64,000 nucleotides of DNA from Phycisphaerales bacterium (GCA_029260375.1 JAJDDI010000092.1:1-64000); one strand, 5' to 3'; positions 8,697 to 17,963 are shown, counted from the stretch's first letter. Translations and numbers: made by a program. Notes: generated by a model from the sequence alone, not told the origin.

Positions 8697-11394
8697 CCGG
8701 ACCGTCCTGCTCACGATCGCCGTCGCCCTCTCGGCGACGCTCATCGCCGCCGTGGCGTGCGCGATGGCCTCGATCAACGCCTCGGTCCGCCTCCAGCTCG
8801 ACGAGCAGGTCGGGACCGCCGAGGCCCGCATCCGCTCGGGCGCCGGCGTCTCGATCCAGCCCGCAGTCCTCGCGGCCGTGCGCACATGGGATGGCGTGGA
8901 CTCCGCGACCGGGCGACTGCAGGACACGCTCTCGTTCACGCTCGAGACCCAGATCATGGGCGGCACGGGCGAGACGCTCTACAGCAAGGCCCCCGCCCGC
9001 TTCCGCGCCACCTCGCTGGCCATCGCCTTCGAGGCGTCCGAGTACCAGCAGCGCCAGATGCTCCGCCTCATCGACGGGCGCCTGCCCGAGGCGCCGGGCG
9101 AGGTGGTCGTTGACGCGATGCTGGCCGAGCGCCTGAGCTGGGTGTACGTCAGCACGAAAGAGCAGCGCCCCAGCTTCGCCGTGGGCGCCGGTCGCGTGGC
9201 GTACCTCGACTCGCCCGCGCCCGTGCTGCCCGAGACCCCCGTTGACCGGGCAACGGGCGAGGCGCTCAACGAGCGCATCGGCGTCCGCGTGGGCGACACC
9301 ATCAGCATCACCCGCTTTCTTCGGCGCGCCGTCCCGCTCACCGTCGTGGGCATCGCCCAGGCGCCCCCGATGGGCGGGCGCCCCCGCGCGTACGTCGTCC
9401 GCCAGACCATGGCGGACCTGACGGGCAGCGCCCCGGGCTACACCGAGATCGAGATCGACCTTGACGACTCGATCGACGCCGAGGCGTTCGCCAAGCGGCA
9501 CAAAGCCGAGCTCGACCCCACGCTCTTGCTGACCACGACCGAGCGCGTGACCACGGGCGTGACCAAGAACATGGCCTCGAGCCAGCTCGGGTTCATCCTC
9601 GCCATCGTCCTCGCGGGCCTCTCGGGCGCGTTCATCATCCTCACGGGGCTGACCACGGGCGTCAGCGAGCAGCAACGCGAGCTGGGCGTGCTCCGCGCCA
9701 TCGGCGCCACCCGGATGCAGCTCGCCGCCAGCCAGCTCACCCTCGGGCTGATCATCGGGGGCGTGGGCGCGCTCATCGGCCTGCCCATCGGCATTGCGCT
9801 CGCATGGTTCTTCGTCTCGTACTTCAGCGACAAGATCCCCGCCGGGCTGACCGTCCCCCCGGGCGTGCTGAGCATGGCCGCGGTCGGATCGCTCGGCGCG
9901 GGCCTCCTCGGCGCCGCGTGGCCCGCGTGGCAAGCCGCCCGCATGTCCGTCGTCCGCGCCCTCTCGAGCCACGGCGCCCCGCCCAAGCGGCGCACGCTCC
10001 TGCTTGTCACACTCATCGCCCTCGCGGGCGTGGGCACGCAGCTGACCATCGTCTTCGCGCTGTCCGACGCCCAGACCATCTTCTGGCTCTACGCGACGCT
10101 GGGCCTGCCCGCGATGTTCGTCGGCTACTTCCTGCTCAGCGTGCCCTTGACGCTGATTCTCGCGCGTGTGCTGGCGCCTCTGCTCACGCGACTGCTCCGC
10201 CTGCCCCCGTCGCTGCTCGGGCCCACGATCCGCCAGACCCCGTACCGCCACGGGTTCACCGCGGGCGCGATGATGGTCGGGCTGGCGATGATGGTCGAGA
10301 TCTGGGCCGTGGGCGGCGCCTTCCTCCGAGACTGGCTCACCAAGATCGAGTTCCCCGACGCCTTCGTCTCGGGGCTCGCCCTGCCCGAGGAGGCCCTGGA
10401 CCGCATCAACCAGCTCGAGTTCGTCGAGGGCACGAGCGCCATCTCCCAGCACATCATCGAGGTGGACGCGTTCGGCGTTCAGGCCCTGCAGCGATACACA
10501 AGCTGGTTCTTCGCCTTCGAGCCCGACTCGTTCTTCGACATGGCCGAGATCACCTTCGTCGATGGCGACAAAGACACCGCCGTCCGCCGCCTCAACGAGG
10601 GCGGCGCCGTCATCGTCGCCCGCGAGTTCCAGATCGCCAAGGGCCTGGGCGCGGGCGACACGTTCACCTTCCGCCACAACGACGAGGAGTACCACCTCGA
10701 GATCGTCGGCGTCGTCACCAGCCCGGGCCTCGAGCTCTCGAGCAAGTTCTTCAACATCGGCGACGACTTCATGAACCAGGCGATCCACGCCGTCTTCGGC
10801 TCGCGCGACGACGCCGCGAAGATCTTCGGCTCCACCGCCGTGCAGCTCATCCAGGTGGACCTCTCCGACGACATCGACGACGGCGCCGCGATCCAGCGTC
10901 TCCGCGAGGCGGTCTTTGGCATGGGTGTGCTCGACGTTGGCAGCGGGCGCATGATCAAGGAGCAGCTCGCGATCTTCGTCCGCGGCATGCTGCTGGTCTT
11001 CTCCAGCGTCGCCGTGGGCGCGATGCTCGTCGCCTGCTTCGGCGTCGCCAACCTCATCATCGCGGGCATCGAGTCGCGCAAGTTCGAGTTCGGGGTGCTG
11101 CGCTCCATCGGCGCCGGGCGCGGTGTGCTCGTCCGCCTCATCGCGGGAGAGGCGATCATCATCGCCCTGGCCGCGGCGATCCTGGGCACGTGCATGGGTC
11201 TGCAGGGCTCGCTCGCCGCGATGCGCCTCTACGCCAAGCTCCTGGGCATCGAGTTCGCCCCCCACCCCCCCGTGGGCGCCATCGCCTTCGGCTGGGGCGT
11301 CGTCGCCTTCATGACCCTCTGCGCCGCGACGCCGGCAATCGTCCGCCTCAACCGGCGCAAACCCCTCGACCTGCTCGCGTCCAAGTCGCAATAG
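8647..11394 (+). CDS. FtsX/MacB-like ABC permease, long double-module form
   Basis: 915-residue permease with two FtsX modules, as in the longer LolE/YbbP-type exporters. The first module has the motif ELGVLRAIGATRMQLAASQL (about residue 345) and the second has EFGVLRSIGAGRGVL (about residue 815). Each sits within groups of predicted helices, and large extracytoplasmic regions precede them. The N-terminal helix is at about residues 19-40. I chose the ATG at 8647 because GGAGG lies 6 bases upstream; the frame opens at a TTG at 8629. It is coupled to the preceding ATPase. Four or more further helices in the middle (residues about 445-590) link the modules. Confidence 0.9.
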   Translation: MRAAWRLATSSLSARPSRTVLLTIAVALSATLIAAVACAMASINASVRLQLDEQVGTAEARIRSGAGVSIQPAVLAAVRTWDGVDSATGRLQDTLSFTLETQIMGGTGETLYSKAPARFRATSLAIAFEASEYQQRQMLRLIDGRLPEAPGEVVVDAMLAERLSWVYVSTKEQRPSFAVGAGRVAYLDSPAPVLPETPVDRATGEALNERIGVRVGDTISITRFLRRAVPLTVVGIAQAPPMGGRPRAYVVRQTMADLTGSAPGYTEIEIDLDDSIDAEAFAKRHKAELDPTLLLTTTERVTTGVTKNMASSQLGFILAIVLAGLSGAFIILTGLTTGVSEQQRELGVLRAIGATRMQLAASQLTLGLIIGGVGALIGLPIGIALAWFFVSYFSDKIPAGLTVPPGVLSMAAVGSLGAGLLGAAWPAWQAARMSVVRALSSHGAPPKRRTLLLVTLIALAGVGTQLTIVFALSDAQTIFWLYATLGLPAMFVGYFLLSVPLTLILARVLAPLLTRLLRLPPSLLGPTIRQTPYRHGFTAGAMMVGLAMMVEIWAVGGAFLRDWLTKIEFPDAFVSGLALPEEALDRINQLEFVEGTSAISQHIIEVDAFGVQALQRYTSWFFAFEPDSFFDMAEITFVDGDKDTAVRRLNEGGAVIVAREFQIAKGLGAGDTFTFRHNDEEYHLEIVGVVTSPGLELSSKFFNIGDDFMNQAIHAVFGSRDDAAKIFGSTAVQLIQVDLSDDIDDGAAIQRLREAVFGMGVLDVGSGRMIKEQLAIFVRGMLLVFSSVAVGAMLVACFGVANLIIAGIESRKFEFGVLRSIGAGRGVLVRLIAGEAIIIALAAAILGTCMGLQGSLAAMRLYAKLLGIEFAPHPPVGAIAFGWGVVAFMTLCAATPAIVRLNRRKPLDLLASKSQ

Positions 11395-11481
11395 CGTGCG
11401 TATGGACGCCCGAGGGCGCCCGCGCTTGCCCCCGCGCCCTGGCTCTGCGACACTCGCCCCGACCGACCCCCGGGAGGCCCG

Positions 11482-12897
11482 ATGATCCGCGCCCGCTCCG
11501 CACTCGCCCTGGCCCTGCTGGCGCCCGCGTCCATCGCCACCGCCGACGTGATCACCATGCGCGACGGACGCGTGCTCGAGGGCGCCATCACCAGCGAGAC
11601 CTCGCGCCTGATCGCCTTCGACACCAGGCTCAACGGCATCCGCACCACCATGTCCCTCGACCGCCGCCAGATCGGCTCGATCGAGCGCAAGGCGCTGCCC
11701 GAGGGATTCTTCGAGACCCGCCCCGCGCGCAAGCCGGGCCCGATCAGCAACGCCGCCGATCGCAAGATTGAGCGACGCGACGCCGAGCGCAACAACACGC
11801 CCGCCGGCGAGCTCGACGACGGCGTCTTCATGGCCATCCCCGCCCGGGGCATCATCGGCCAGGACATCACCGCCGCCGGCATCCGCGACGCCCTGGAAGC
11901 CGCGGAAGACGCCCGGGCCAGGCACATCGTCTTCCTCATCAACTCGCCGGGCGGGTACGCCTACGAGGCGCTGCAGATCCGCGCCGTGCTCGACGAGTTC
12001 CGCGGGCGGTTCACGTTCCACGCGTACATCGAGGACCGGGCGCTCAGCGCCGCGACGGTGCTCGCCGCGGGCTCGGAGACGATCCACACGCACCCGCTGG
12101 GGACGATGGGCGCCGCGGTCTCGTACACACAGGACGCGCAGACGGGCAACGTGGACGTGGACGCGAAGTTCAACAGCGCGTGGGCGGCGAGCATCGCCTC
12201 GCTCGCCTCATCCCGCGGGCACGCCGAGGAGCCCTTCCGCGCCATGGTCGTGCGCGATGTCGAGCTCTACGCCCGCGAGGTGGACGGCGTCACCCGCTTC
12301 TCCGCGGCTCCCCCCACCTCCAAGCGCGACCGCCGCGAAGAGGGGTGGGAACGCCTCGACGACGCGAACACGATCCTGACTCTCACGGGTAGCCAGATCG
12401 ACCGCCTGGGCATCGGCTCGCTCTTCGACGACTCGGTGGACCACCTGGGCGACGCGCTCGGGCTGGACCGCTGGGAAGACGCGGGCGACCGCGGCGCTCG
12501 GGCGATGCAGGCCGCCACCGACGAGCGGGCCCGCCTGGGCGAGGCGATCCAAGCCGCGATCCAGAGCCTGGGCGATCAGGCCGACGAGGCCAAGCGAGAC
12601 CACCCGCTCCGCCTGACGCTGGTGCGCGGGGAAAACCACGAGATCACGCCCCAGTCCCGCCAGGACTGGACACGGGCCGTCTCCCGATCCCGGTCCGCCT
12701 GGCGGCGTGTGCAGACCACCATCACCCGGATCGAACGCCTCAAGAGCCGGGCCGAGCAGATCGGCGCCCTGCACATGGCCGTCTCGGATGAGAGCGTCAG
12801 CCAAGCCCGGCAGAACGTGCAGGACCAGCTCGATTGGCTCCGGCGCAACGCCTCACCGCCCCGCACCACCGCCGACATCCCCACCCTTGACGACTGA
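11482..12897 (+). CDS. Secreted ClpP/NfeD-class Ser-Lys protease
   Basis: 471 residues with a clear signal peptide (MIRARSALALALLAPASIATA). Residues about 112-245 match the ClpP/crotonase fold: FLINSPGG (oxyanion region, 154-158), then ALSAATVLAAG with the likely nucleophile S189, and GTMGAA. A lysine (K229) lies 40 residues after S189 and is followed by an alanine-rich helix ending ASSRG. That spacing is close to the Ser-Lys dyad of NfeD/SppA-type proteases. The N-terminal 30-70 segment (MRDGRVLEGAI) resembles small beta domains in planctomycete secreted proteins. The C-terminal 200 residues are helical. No NfeD OB domain or membrane helix follows. Substrate unknown. Confidence 0.78.
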   Translation: MIRARSALALALLAPASIATADVITMRDGRVLEGAITSETSRLIAFDTRLNGIRTTMSLDRRQIGSIERKALPEGFFETRPARKPGPISNAADRKIERRDAERNNTPAGELDDGVFMAIPARGIIGQDITAAGIRDALEAAEDARARHIVFLINSPGGYAYEALQIRAVLDEFRGRFTFHAYIEDRALSAATVLAAGSETIHTHPLGTMGAAVSYTQDAQTGNVDVDAKFNSAWAASIASLASSRGHAEEPFRAMVVRDVELYAREVDGVTRFSAAPPTSKRDRREEGWERLDDANTILTLTGSQIDRLGIGSLFDDSVDHLGDALGLDRWEDAGDRGARAMQAATDERARLGEAIQAAIQSLGDQADEAKRDHPLRLTLVRGENHEITPQSRQDWTRAVSRSRSAWRRVQTTITRIERLKSRAEQIGALHMAVSDESVSQARQNVQDQLDWLRRNASPPRTTADIPTLDD

Positions 12898-12912
12898 TCG
12901 GCCTCTGGCGGC

Positions 12913-13722
12913 TCAGGCCCGGGCGGCGCCCGTCTCGACGAACCGCTTGAGGTTCCCCAGCTCGTCGCGCCACCCGTCGTCGAACTCGCGGACCTTGTCC
13001 TGCGGCACGTCGCCGGCGCACGCGTGCGTCACACGCACCCGCGTGCCCCCGTCCGCGTCGTTCAGCCTGATCGTGATCGTCCCCGCGTACGCGTGGGTCG
13101 AGGCAAAGTCCCCCACCAAGCGCACCATCTCCGGCGGGCGGATCGTCGCGATGGTCGCGTACAGCTCGCCCGCCCCCTCGCCCAGCGCCGCGGACTCGTC
13201 CCGCCAGAACCGCCCGCCGATCCAGGGCTCGATCCGCGAGGGCGGGTTGCGCTTGCCCGCGTCCCCGGGCCAGAACCAGGACTCGGTCTCATTCAAGATC
13301 GCGCCGAACACCCGCTTGCGCGGGGCGTCGATGGTGATCTCGGATTCCACGATCGTGCAGCGCGCCGCGCCGCCGGTCTCTGTCGCTGCCATGGCTGACT
13401 CCTCCGTTCGTTCCGCGTGCTCCTGCAACCTCAGCAGCGAGCCCGCCCACTGGTCGGCGAACGTGCCGACCCAATGCTCGTACACCCGGCGCAGCGGGAC
13501 CGCGTTGAGGTGGTTCCACCGCGTGCGCCCCTCCCGACGCACCGTCACCAGCCCCGCCGACTCAAGCACCCCCAGGTGCTTCATCACCGCGAACCGCGAG
13601 ATCTGCGGCACGGCAAGGGCCAGTTCGCCCGTGGTCTCGGGCCCACGGGAGAGCCGGTCCAGGATCAGGCGCCGCGTAGGGTCCGCCAACGCTCGCCAGG
13701 TCTCGTCGAGGGTGTCATCCAT
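12913..13722 (-). CDS. ArsR-type regulator fused to SRPBCC (AHSA1-like) domain
   Basis: 269 residues in two domains. Residues 1-100 are an ArsR-family winged helix: TWRALADPTRRLILDRLSRG, recognition region QISRFAVMKHLGVLESAGLV and wing VRREGRTRWNHL. Residues about 125-265 are an SRPBCC/AHSA1 ligand-binding fold (ESEITIDAPRKRVFGAILNE ... WIGGRFWRDE ... FVETGAARA). These two types are often separate adjacent genes, so this is a one-protein sensor-regulator or a fused pair. GGAGG lies 5 bases before the ATG at 13720-13722. No metal-binding Cys pair of classical ArsR is present. It may repress its own promoter; the ligand is unknown. Confidence 0.85.
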   Translation of the reverse strand: MDDTLDETWRALADPTRRLILDRLSRGPETTGELALAVPQISRFAVMKHLGVLESAGLVTVRREGRTRWNHLNAVPLRRVYEHWVGTFADQWAGSLLRLQEHAERTEESAMAATETGGAARCTIVESEITIDAPRKRVFGAILNETESWFWPGDAGKRNPPSRIEPWIGGRFWRDESAALGEGAGELYATIATIRPPEMVRLVGDFASTHAYAGTITIRLNDADGGTRVRVTHACAGDVPQDKVREFDDGWRDELGNLKRFVETGAARA

Positions 13723-13833
13723 GACGCCTCCTGCCCTTCTATGGGCTATATGTGACCCAAGAGTAACATGTATTTGCCGAAAGTCAGTTTGAATTGGAGA
13801 GTGTGAAGATGGGGAATCTGCGAGAGGGGCGTC

Positions 13834-14364
13834 ATGACGGCAAACAGGCTGGTCAAGGCTGAGAAAGCATTCTTTGACGGTCGGTACGACACCGCCCGCC
13901 GGCTGTACATGCGCGAGGCCCGGGGCGACGCGCCCGACCACCGGGTGCACATGCGCATCGCGATGACGTACTACGAGCAGGGCAAGCTCACCGACGCCCT
14001 CGAGTGGAACGCGTCAGGGCTCGCCCAGGCGCCCGGGTGCCCGCTGCTGCTGTGCGACCGCGCGGCGATCCTTGAGGGCCTCGCGCGCCTCGAGGACGCC
14101 GTCGAGGCGTACAACGTCATCGTCAAGCAGGACCCCGGCGAGCTGGCTCAGCAGACCTGCGCCCGCGGCCTGCCCTGGGCGCGAGGCCTCGTGAACGACT
14201 GCCGCTACCGCCAGGCGCTGCTCTACCGGCGCATGGGCGAGCCCGGGCAGGCGGCGCGACTGCTCACGCAGCACCTGGAGAACCGCGTCTGGGGCGCCGA
14301 GAGCGTCTACTCGGACGCGGAGGTCCAGCGAGCGCTCGACGCCGCGATCCAGATGGCCAGCTGA
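13834..14364 (+). CDS. Tetratricopeptide-repeat protein
   Basis: 176 residues with about three TPR-like helix pairs (AEKAFFDGRYDTARRLYMRE; MRIAMTYYEQGKLTDALEWN; YRQALLYRRMGEPGQAARLL). It is soluble with no signal peptide. It is transcribed divergently from the ArsR-SRPBCC gene across an AT-richer 110-base gap that must hold both promoters. It probably acts as a protein-interaction scaffold; the partner is unknown. Confidence 0.75.
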   Translation: MTANRLVKAEKAFFDGRYDTARRLYMREARGDAPDHRVHMRIAMTYYEQGKLTDALEWNASGLAQAPGCPLLLCDRAAILEGLARLEDAVEAYNVIVKQDPGELAQQTCARGLPWARGLVNDCRYRQALLYRRMGEPGQAARLLTQHLENRVWGAESVYSDAEVQRALDAAIQMAS

Positions 14365-14376
14365 CGCCGACGGCGT

Positions 14377-15828
14377 TTAGCCGCAGAGCGCGCCGAAGCG
14401 GGTCAGGAACTCGAGCACATCGGAAAAGTCGAACACGCCCTGGGGCGGCGCCAGATCGGCGCTGGGGTCGCCACCGGCGAAGTCGCCCAGGAAGTCCAGC
14501 ACGTCGCTGAAGTCCCGGACCCCGTCGCCCGTGCGATCTCCCGGGGGCGTCGAGATCGAGACGAGGTAGGTGAGCGACCGGCGCATATACGCCTGGCGCG
14601 CGCTCTCGTCGCGGACCCAGGGCGTTTTGTCGATCACCTCGGGCTCGATGAGGTAGGTCCCGGGCTGGAGCTGCAGCTCGCACAGGCGCAGGGTCTGGCC
14701 CGTCTGGCCCGCGATCGGCTCGCCGTCGATGAGCCAGCTCACGTCCAGCGTGTGCCCGATGGGGCTCATGGGAACCACGCTGATCTGAGCGTCGTGATCG
14801 GTGTACGCGATGTCCGTGGGCGAGGCGCTGTCGATGGGCGAGACGATTTGGTAGAACTCGATGATCAGGGCCTCGACCGAGGGCATGTTGAACGGACGAC
14901 CGAGGTTCCGCATCATGGAGTTGGCGCTGGGGCGGAAGGCCCCGTTGACCGAGTAGTGGCAGCCCTCGTAGGCCGAGACAAGGTTGTCGAACCCGGCGAA
15001 GCTCTCGCCGATCCATCGATGCCACTTGTGCTGCAACGCGAGCAGGTCGGCGCTGTCGAAGATCGACGCGTTGGGGTCGGGGAACTCGGGCCCGGTGTAG
15101 GTGGTCGGGCCGCCGTAGGTGTATTCGTCGGCAAGGTCGCCCAGCGAGTGGCCCAGCTCGTGGATGTAGACCTGCGAGGCGGCGGCGTTGCCCCCCGAGG
15201 TCGTGGCGAGGTTGCTCGAGGTGTACCCCGCGCCGCCGTACTTGGTGGAGTTGGCGACGGCGATGACCTGGTCGCGCCCGGGCGCGGCGCTGGCCTCGTT
15301 GCGGGCCTTGTTCACGTTGACGCACAGCAGGCGCTCGGTGCCCCCGCACCAGAAGCCCATGTCCAGGGCCGTGTCGCGCGAGACACCCTGGCTCGGGTCG
15401 TTGTCCACGCCCGACTCGTTCGAGACCACGTCCACGCGGTGGACGTTGAAGTAGGGCAGATAGGTCGCGAAGGGCTCGAACCCGAAGAAGTCCGCGTACT
15501 GGTTCTGGACGTGCGCGTGGTACAGCGCCATGTTGGACGCGGTGTAGCCGTCTCCCACGAATGTGAGATCGATGCGGTTGTCCGCGGGCCCGTTGTCGAG
15601 GATGGTCGTGACCGCGCCCGAGCCGCGGGCGATCGCGGCGCCATCGTCCACGGGGACGTCCATCATGACGTACCCGCCCTGGAGCTGGCCGTCCGTGCCG
15701 GGCTGGCAGTAGTGCACGCGGTCTGCGATGGTCGCCTGGCCCGGCTGGTGGTGGGCGTGCTGGGCAAGCCCGGGGAGGGTCAGGACGGCGACGCCGACGG
15801 CGGACACCGCGATCGTTCGGTTGGGCAT
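14377..15828 (-). CDS. Secreted M64-family metallopeptidase with C-terminal repeat tail (paralogue 1)
   Basis: 483 residues. A signal peptide (about 1-22) is followed by the M64 (IgA-peptidase-like) catalytic region. The zinc motif HELGHSLGDLADEY starts at residue 223, and the family strands IDLTFVGDGYTASN and VHRVDVVSNESGVDNDP are upstream. The last 60 residues are two copies of the Phycisphaerae-type motif (DFSDVLDFLGDF and DFSDVLEFLTRF, ending ALCG), with a dockerin-like DRTGDGVRDFSD calcium-loop sequence. The neighbour at 15928-17397 is a paralogue in the same orientation with a 99-base gap, so this is a tandem duplication. Probably exported or surface-linked. Confidence 0.87.
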   Translation of the reverse strand: MPNRTIAVSAVGVAVLTLPGLAQHAHHQPGQATIADRVHYCQPGTDGQLQGGYVMMDVPVDDGAAIARGSGAVTTILDNGPADNRIDLTFVGDGYTASNMALYHAHVQNQYADFFGFEPFATYLPYFNVHRVDVVSNESGVDNDPSQGVSRDTALDMGFWCGGTERLLCVNVNKARNEASAAPGRDQVIAVANSTKYGGAGYTSSNLATTSGGNAAASQVYIHELGHSLGDLADEYTYGGPTTYTGPEFPDPNASIFDSADLLALQHKWHRWIGESFAGFDNLVSAYEGCHYSVNGAFRPSANSMMRNLGRPFNMPSVEALIIEFYQIVSPIDSASPTDIAYTDHDAQISVVPMSPIGHTLDVSWLIDGEPIAGQTGQTLRLCELQLQPGTYLIEPEVIDKTPWVRDESARQAYMRRSLTYLVSISTPPGDRTGDGVRDFSDVLDFLGDFAGGDPSADLAPPQGVFDFSDVLEFLTRFGALCG

Positions 15829-15927
15829 GGGACAGATCTCCGGCTCCGGGACGACGTGAAAACACCCGCGGGCCAGCCTATCCGGGCGATCCGCGTCCGC
15901 GGTTTCCCCAATTCCGGGTGTGCCCGC

Positions 15928-17397
15928 CTACCCGCACGGCGCCGTGAACCGCTCCAGAAACGCGAGCACGTCCGCCGCGTCGAACTGTCCCTTGGGCTCG
16001 GCCATGTCGGCCCTCGGGCTCTGGTCCGCGAAGTCTGCCAAGAAGTCGAGCACGTCACCGAAATCGATCCGCCCGTCGGCGGTCCGATCCGCCGGGGGTG
16101 TCTCGATGGTGATCCGCCAGGCCCAGTTGGCGAAGAGGTTCTGCTGGCGGAAGTCCTCATCGAAGATCCACGGCGTGTCGTCTCTGAGCTTGACGACCAG
16201 TGTGTACTCCCCGGGCTGGAGCTGGAGTTCGCACAGTCGCAGCGTCGTGCCCGTCTGGCCCGGGATGACATCGAGCCCGAGCTGCCACCAGATCGTCAGC
16301 TCGTGCGTCGACGGGTGCAGCGGGGTGACGAAGAACTCGTGATCATGCCCCACAAACTCACCGAGGAAGGGCTGCGTCGCGTCGTCGATCAGCGGGAACG
16401 GGTCGCCGAAGGTGTGCAGCGCCCGAATGCCCTGCTCGAGACCGACGAGGTTGTGAGGGCGGTTGAGCGATCGCATGAGCGAGTCGGGGCTGGGACGGAA
16501 GATCCCAAACCGGGAGTAGCGGGCCCCCTCGTACGCTCCCGTGGGACCGTCAAACCCCGCGAGCGACTGGCCCATGAGGTACCACCACTTCGTCTCAAGC
16601 TTGAGCTGCTCGAGCTCGTCGTGGATTGAGATGTTGCGCCGCCCGAACTCTGGGCCCGTGTACGTCGCCGGCCCGCCGGTTGAGTACTCATCCTCGAGCG
16701 TAAAGAGCGAGTGGCCCAGCTCGTGATGGAGCGTGGAGTGTGGGTTGAACGCGTCCGCGGACACACACGAGATGAGCGATCCAAAGAACGCAGCGCCGCC
16801 GTTCTTGGAGGAGTTGGCCAGGGCAACGACGTGCTCGTCGCCCGGCGCAAGCGCCGAGTACGACCTGGCCTTGAACGAATCAACGCACAGCGACCGCTCG
16901 ATGTCAGAGGCGCCCATGCACCAGAAGCCCATGTCCAGCGCGGTGTCTCGGAGTACGCCGAGCGTTGGGTCGTGATCGACGCCCGACTCGTTCGAGATCA
17001 CGTCAACGCGGTGGATGTTGATGTGTGAGCGGTAGGTCTTGAACGGCTCGGTCTGAAACAGGGCCTGGACCTGCGCATCCACCTGGGCCCTGAACAGCGG
17101 GAGTTCGGCCTCGGTGTACCCGTCGCCGACGAAGACGATGTCCAGCCGCTGGTCGGACGGACCGTTGTTCTCGAGGGTGACGACGTTGGCGGCGCCCCGG
17201 GGAAGCGTCCAGCCCGTCCGGCGGGAGGGCGCCGTGTCCATCCCGAGGGCGCGACCGGTGAGCACGCCGTCGCCCCGGTCATAGCAGGTTCTGATCCGCT
17301 CCTGATCGGGGATCGGGGGCGCCGATTGCGCGCGGGCCTGCAGCGCCGGGAGAACCGCAACGACGGATGACACGAGCACGAGCGCAAAGCTGGGCAT
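15928..17397 (-). CDS. Secreted M64-family metallopeptidase with C-terminal repeat tail (paralogue 2)
   Basis: 489 residues and upstream partner of the paralogue at 14377-15828. The signal peptide is MPSFALVLVSSVVAVLPALQ (cleavage near ARA). The catalytic motif HELGHSLFTLEDEY starts at residue 225, with LDIVFVGDGYTEAE and IHRVDVISNESGVDHDP upstream. The C-terminus repeats the tail pattern (DRTADGRIDFGDVLDFLADF, then DAADVLAFLERF, ending APCG). I chose the ATG at 17395-17397 because it begins the signal peptide and has AAAGG upstream; the frame is open for another 150 codons of shadow-like sequence. The two copies differ widely outside the motifs, so the duplication is not recent. Confidence 0.87.
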   Translation of the reverse strand: MPSFALVLVSSVVAVLPALQARAQSAPPIPDQERIRTCYDRGDGVLTGRALGMDTAPSRRTGWTLPRGAANVVTLENNGPSDQRLDIVFVGDGYTEAELPLFRAQVDAQVQALFQTEPFKTYRSHINIHRVDVISNESGVDHDPTLGVLRDTALDMGFWCMGASDIERSLCVDSFKARSYSALAPGDEHVVALANSSKNGGAAFFGSLISCVSADAFNPHSTLHHELGHSLFTLEDEYSTGGPATYTGPEFGRRNISIHDELEQLKLETKWWYLMGQSLAGFDGPTGAYEGARYSRFGIFRPSPDSLMRSLNRPHNLVGLEQGIRALHTFGDPFPLIDDATQPFLGEFVGHDHEFFVTPLHPSTHELTIWWQLGLDVIPGQTGTTLRLCELQLQPGEYTLVVKLRDDTPWIFDEDFRQQNLFANWAWRITIETPPADRTADGRIDFGDVLDFLADFADQSPRADMAEPKGQFDAADVLAFLERFTAPCG

Positions 17398-17547
17398 GGG
17401 CGGACCTTTCTCTTCGCCCGCAGGGGATCGGGCGGCATGCTGGGCCGAGGGTCGGTGCAGGTGGGACCGCGGTGGCGCGGCGGCAGACCCTCTTGGCAGG
17501 TCCGTTCGAAACCTCACGGAGTTTCCGTGATATTCCGCCGGATCGAG

Positions 17548-17595
17548 AAAAAGGAGGAGCCCGCCGCCGCACCGGGGGGAACAGCGACGGGCTCC
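17548..17595 (-). terminator. Rho-independent terminator on the minus strand
   Basis: A 12-base-pair stem (17556-17567 with 17584-17595, containing one G-U pair only in minus-strand RNA) is followed on the minus strand by TCCTTTTTCTC. The U-tract orientation shows it ends a minus-strand transcript, most simply that of the small gene at 17679-17963. Confidence 0.75.
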
Positions 17596-17678
17596 GAGCG
17601 GCGCCCGAGTGAATGATCTTGTCGAGTCAGGCAAGACCGTTGAGCGATGCCGGGCTGGGCCTCTCACCCCTCCCGAGG

Positions 17679-17963
17679 TCAGCCCTGGGTCGAAGCCGTG
17701 GGCGTGGTCCGGGTCTGCCCTGCGAGTCGGTGGGCAAGGCGCTGACCACGTTCGGTCGACTCCGGCACGCCTTCGCCCGGGCCCCGCAAACGGATGTATC
17801 CCTGGTTCTGAAGCTGAGTCCGCACGGACCCCCAGCGGTCGCCGAAGCCGATCCACAGCGCGTCGTCAAACGCGTCGGGGCGCCCTCGGTCCAGAGCCCC
17901 GAGGGCCTCGAGCAGGGCGGCGCGGTCATGCGTACTCAATCGCATATCCTCCTCGCAGTTCAT
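17679..17963 (-). CDS. Small hypothetical protein
   Basis: 94 residues (88 if the second ATG is used). The first half is helical (THDRAALLEALGALDRGRPD), followed by GFGDRWGSVRTQLQNQGYIR and a Pro-Gly turn, a layout compatible with a small winged-helix or helical domain. A minus-strand terminator with a proper U-tract lies 84 bases after the stop, which supports real transcription. AGGAGG occurs only 2 bases before the second ATG, too close to be ideal for it. Not recognised. Confidence 0.5.
   Translation of the reverse strand: MNCEEDMRLSTHDRAALLEALGALDRGRPDAFDDALWIGFGDRWGSVRTQLQNQGYIRLRGPGEGVPESTERGQRLAHRLAGQTRTTPTASTQG

Noticed and set aside
8626-12093. A 1155-residue open frame on the minus strand
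   Set aside because: It is a GC-rich shadow of the ABC permease and protease genes, made of low-complexity Ala/Gly/Arg/Glu text with no domain.
14752-16629. A 625-residue plus-strand frame
   Set aside because: It is antisense to the two M64 peptidase genes, which have signal peptides and zinc motifs; the frame itself has no recognisable content.
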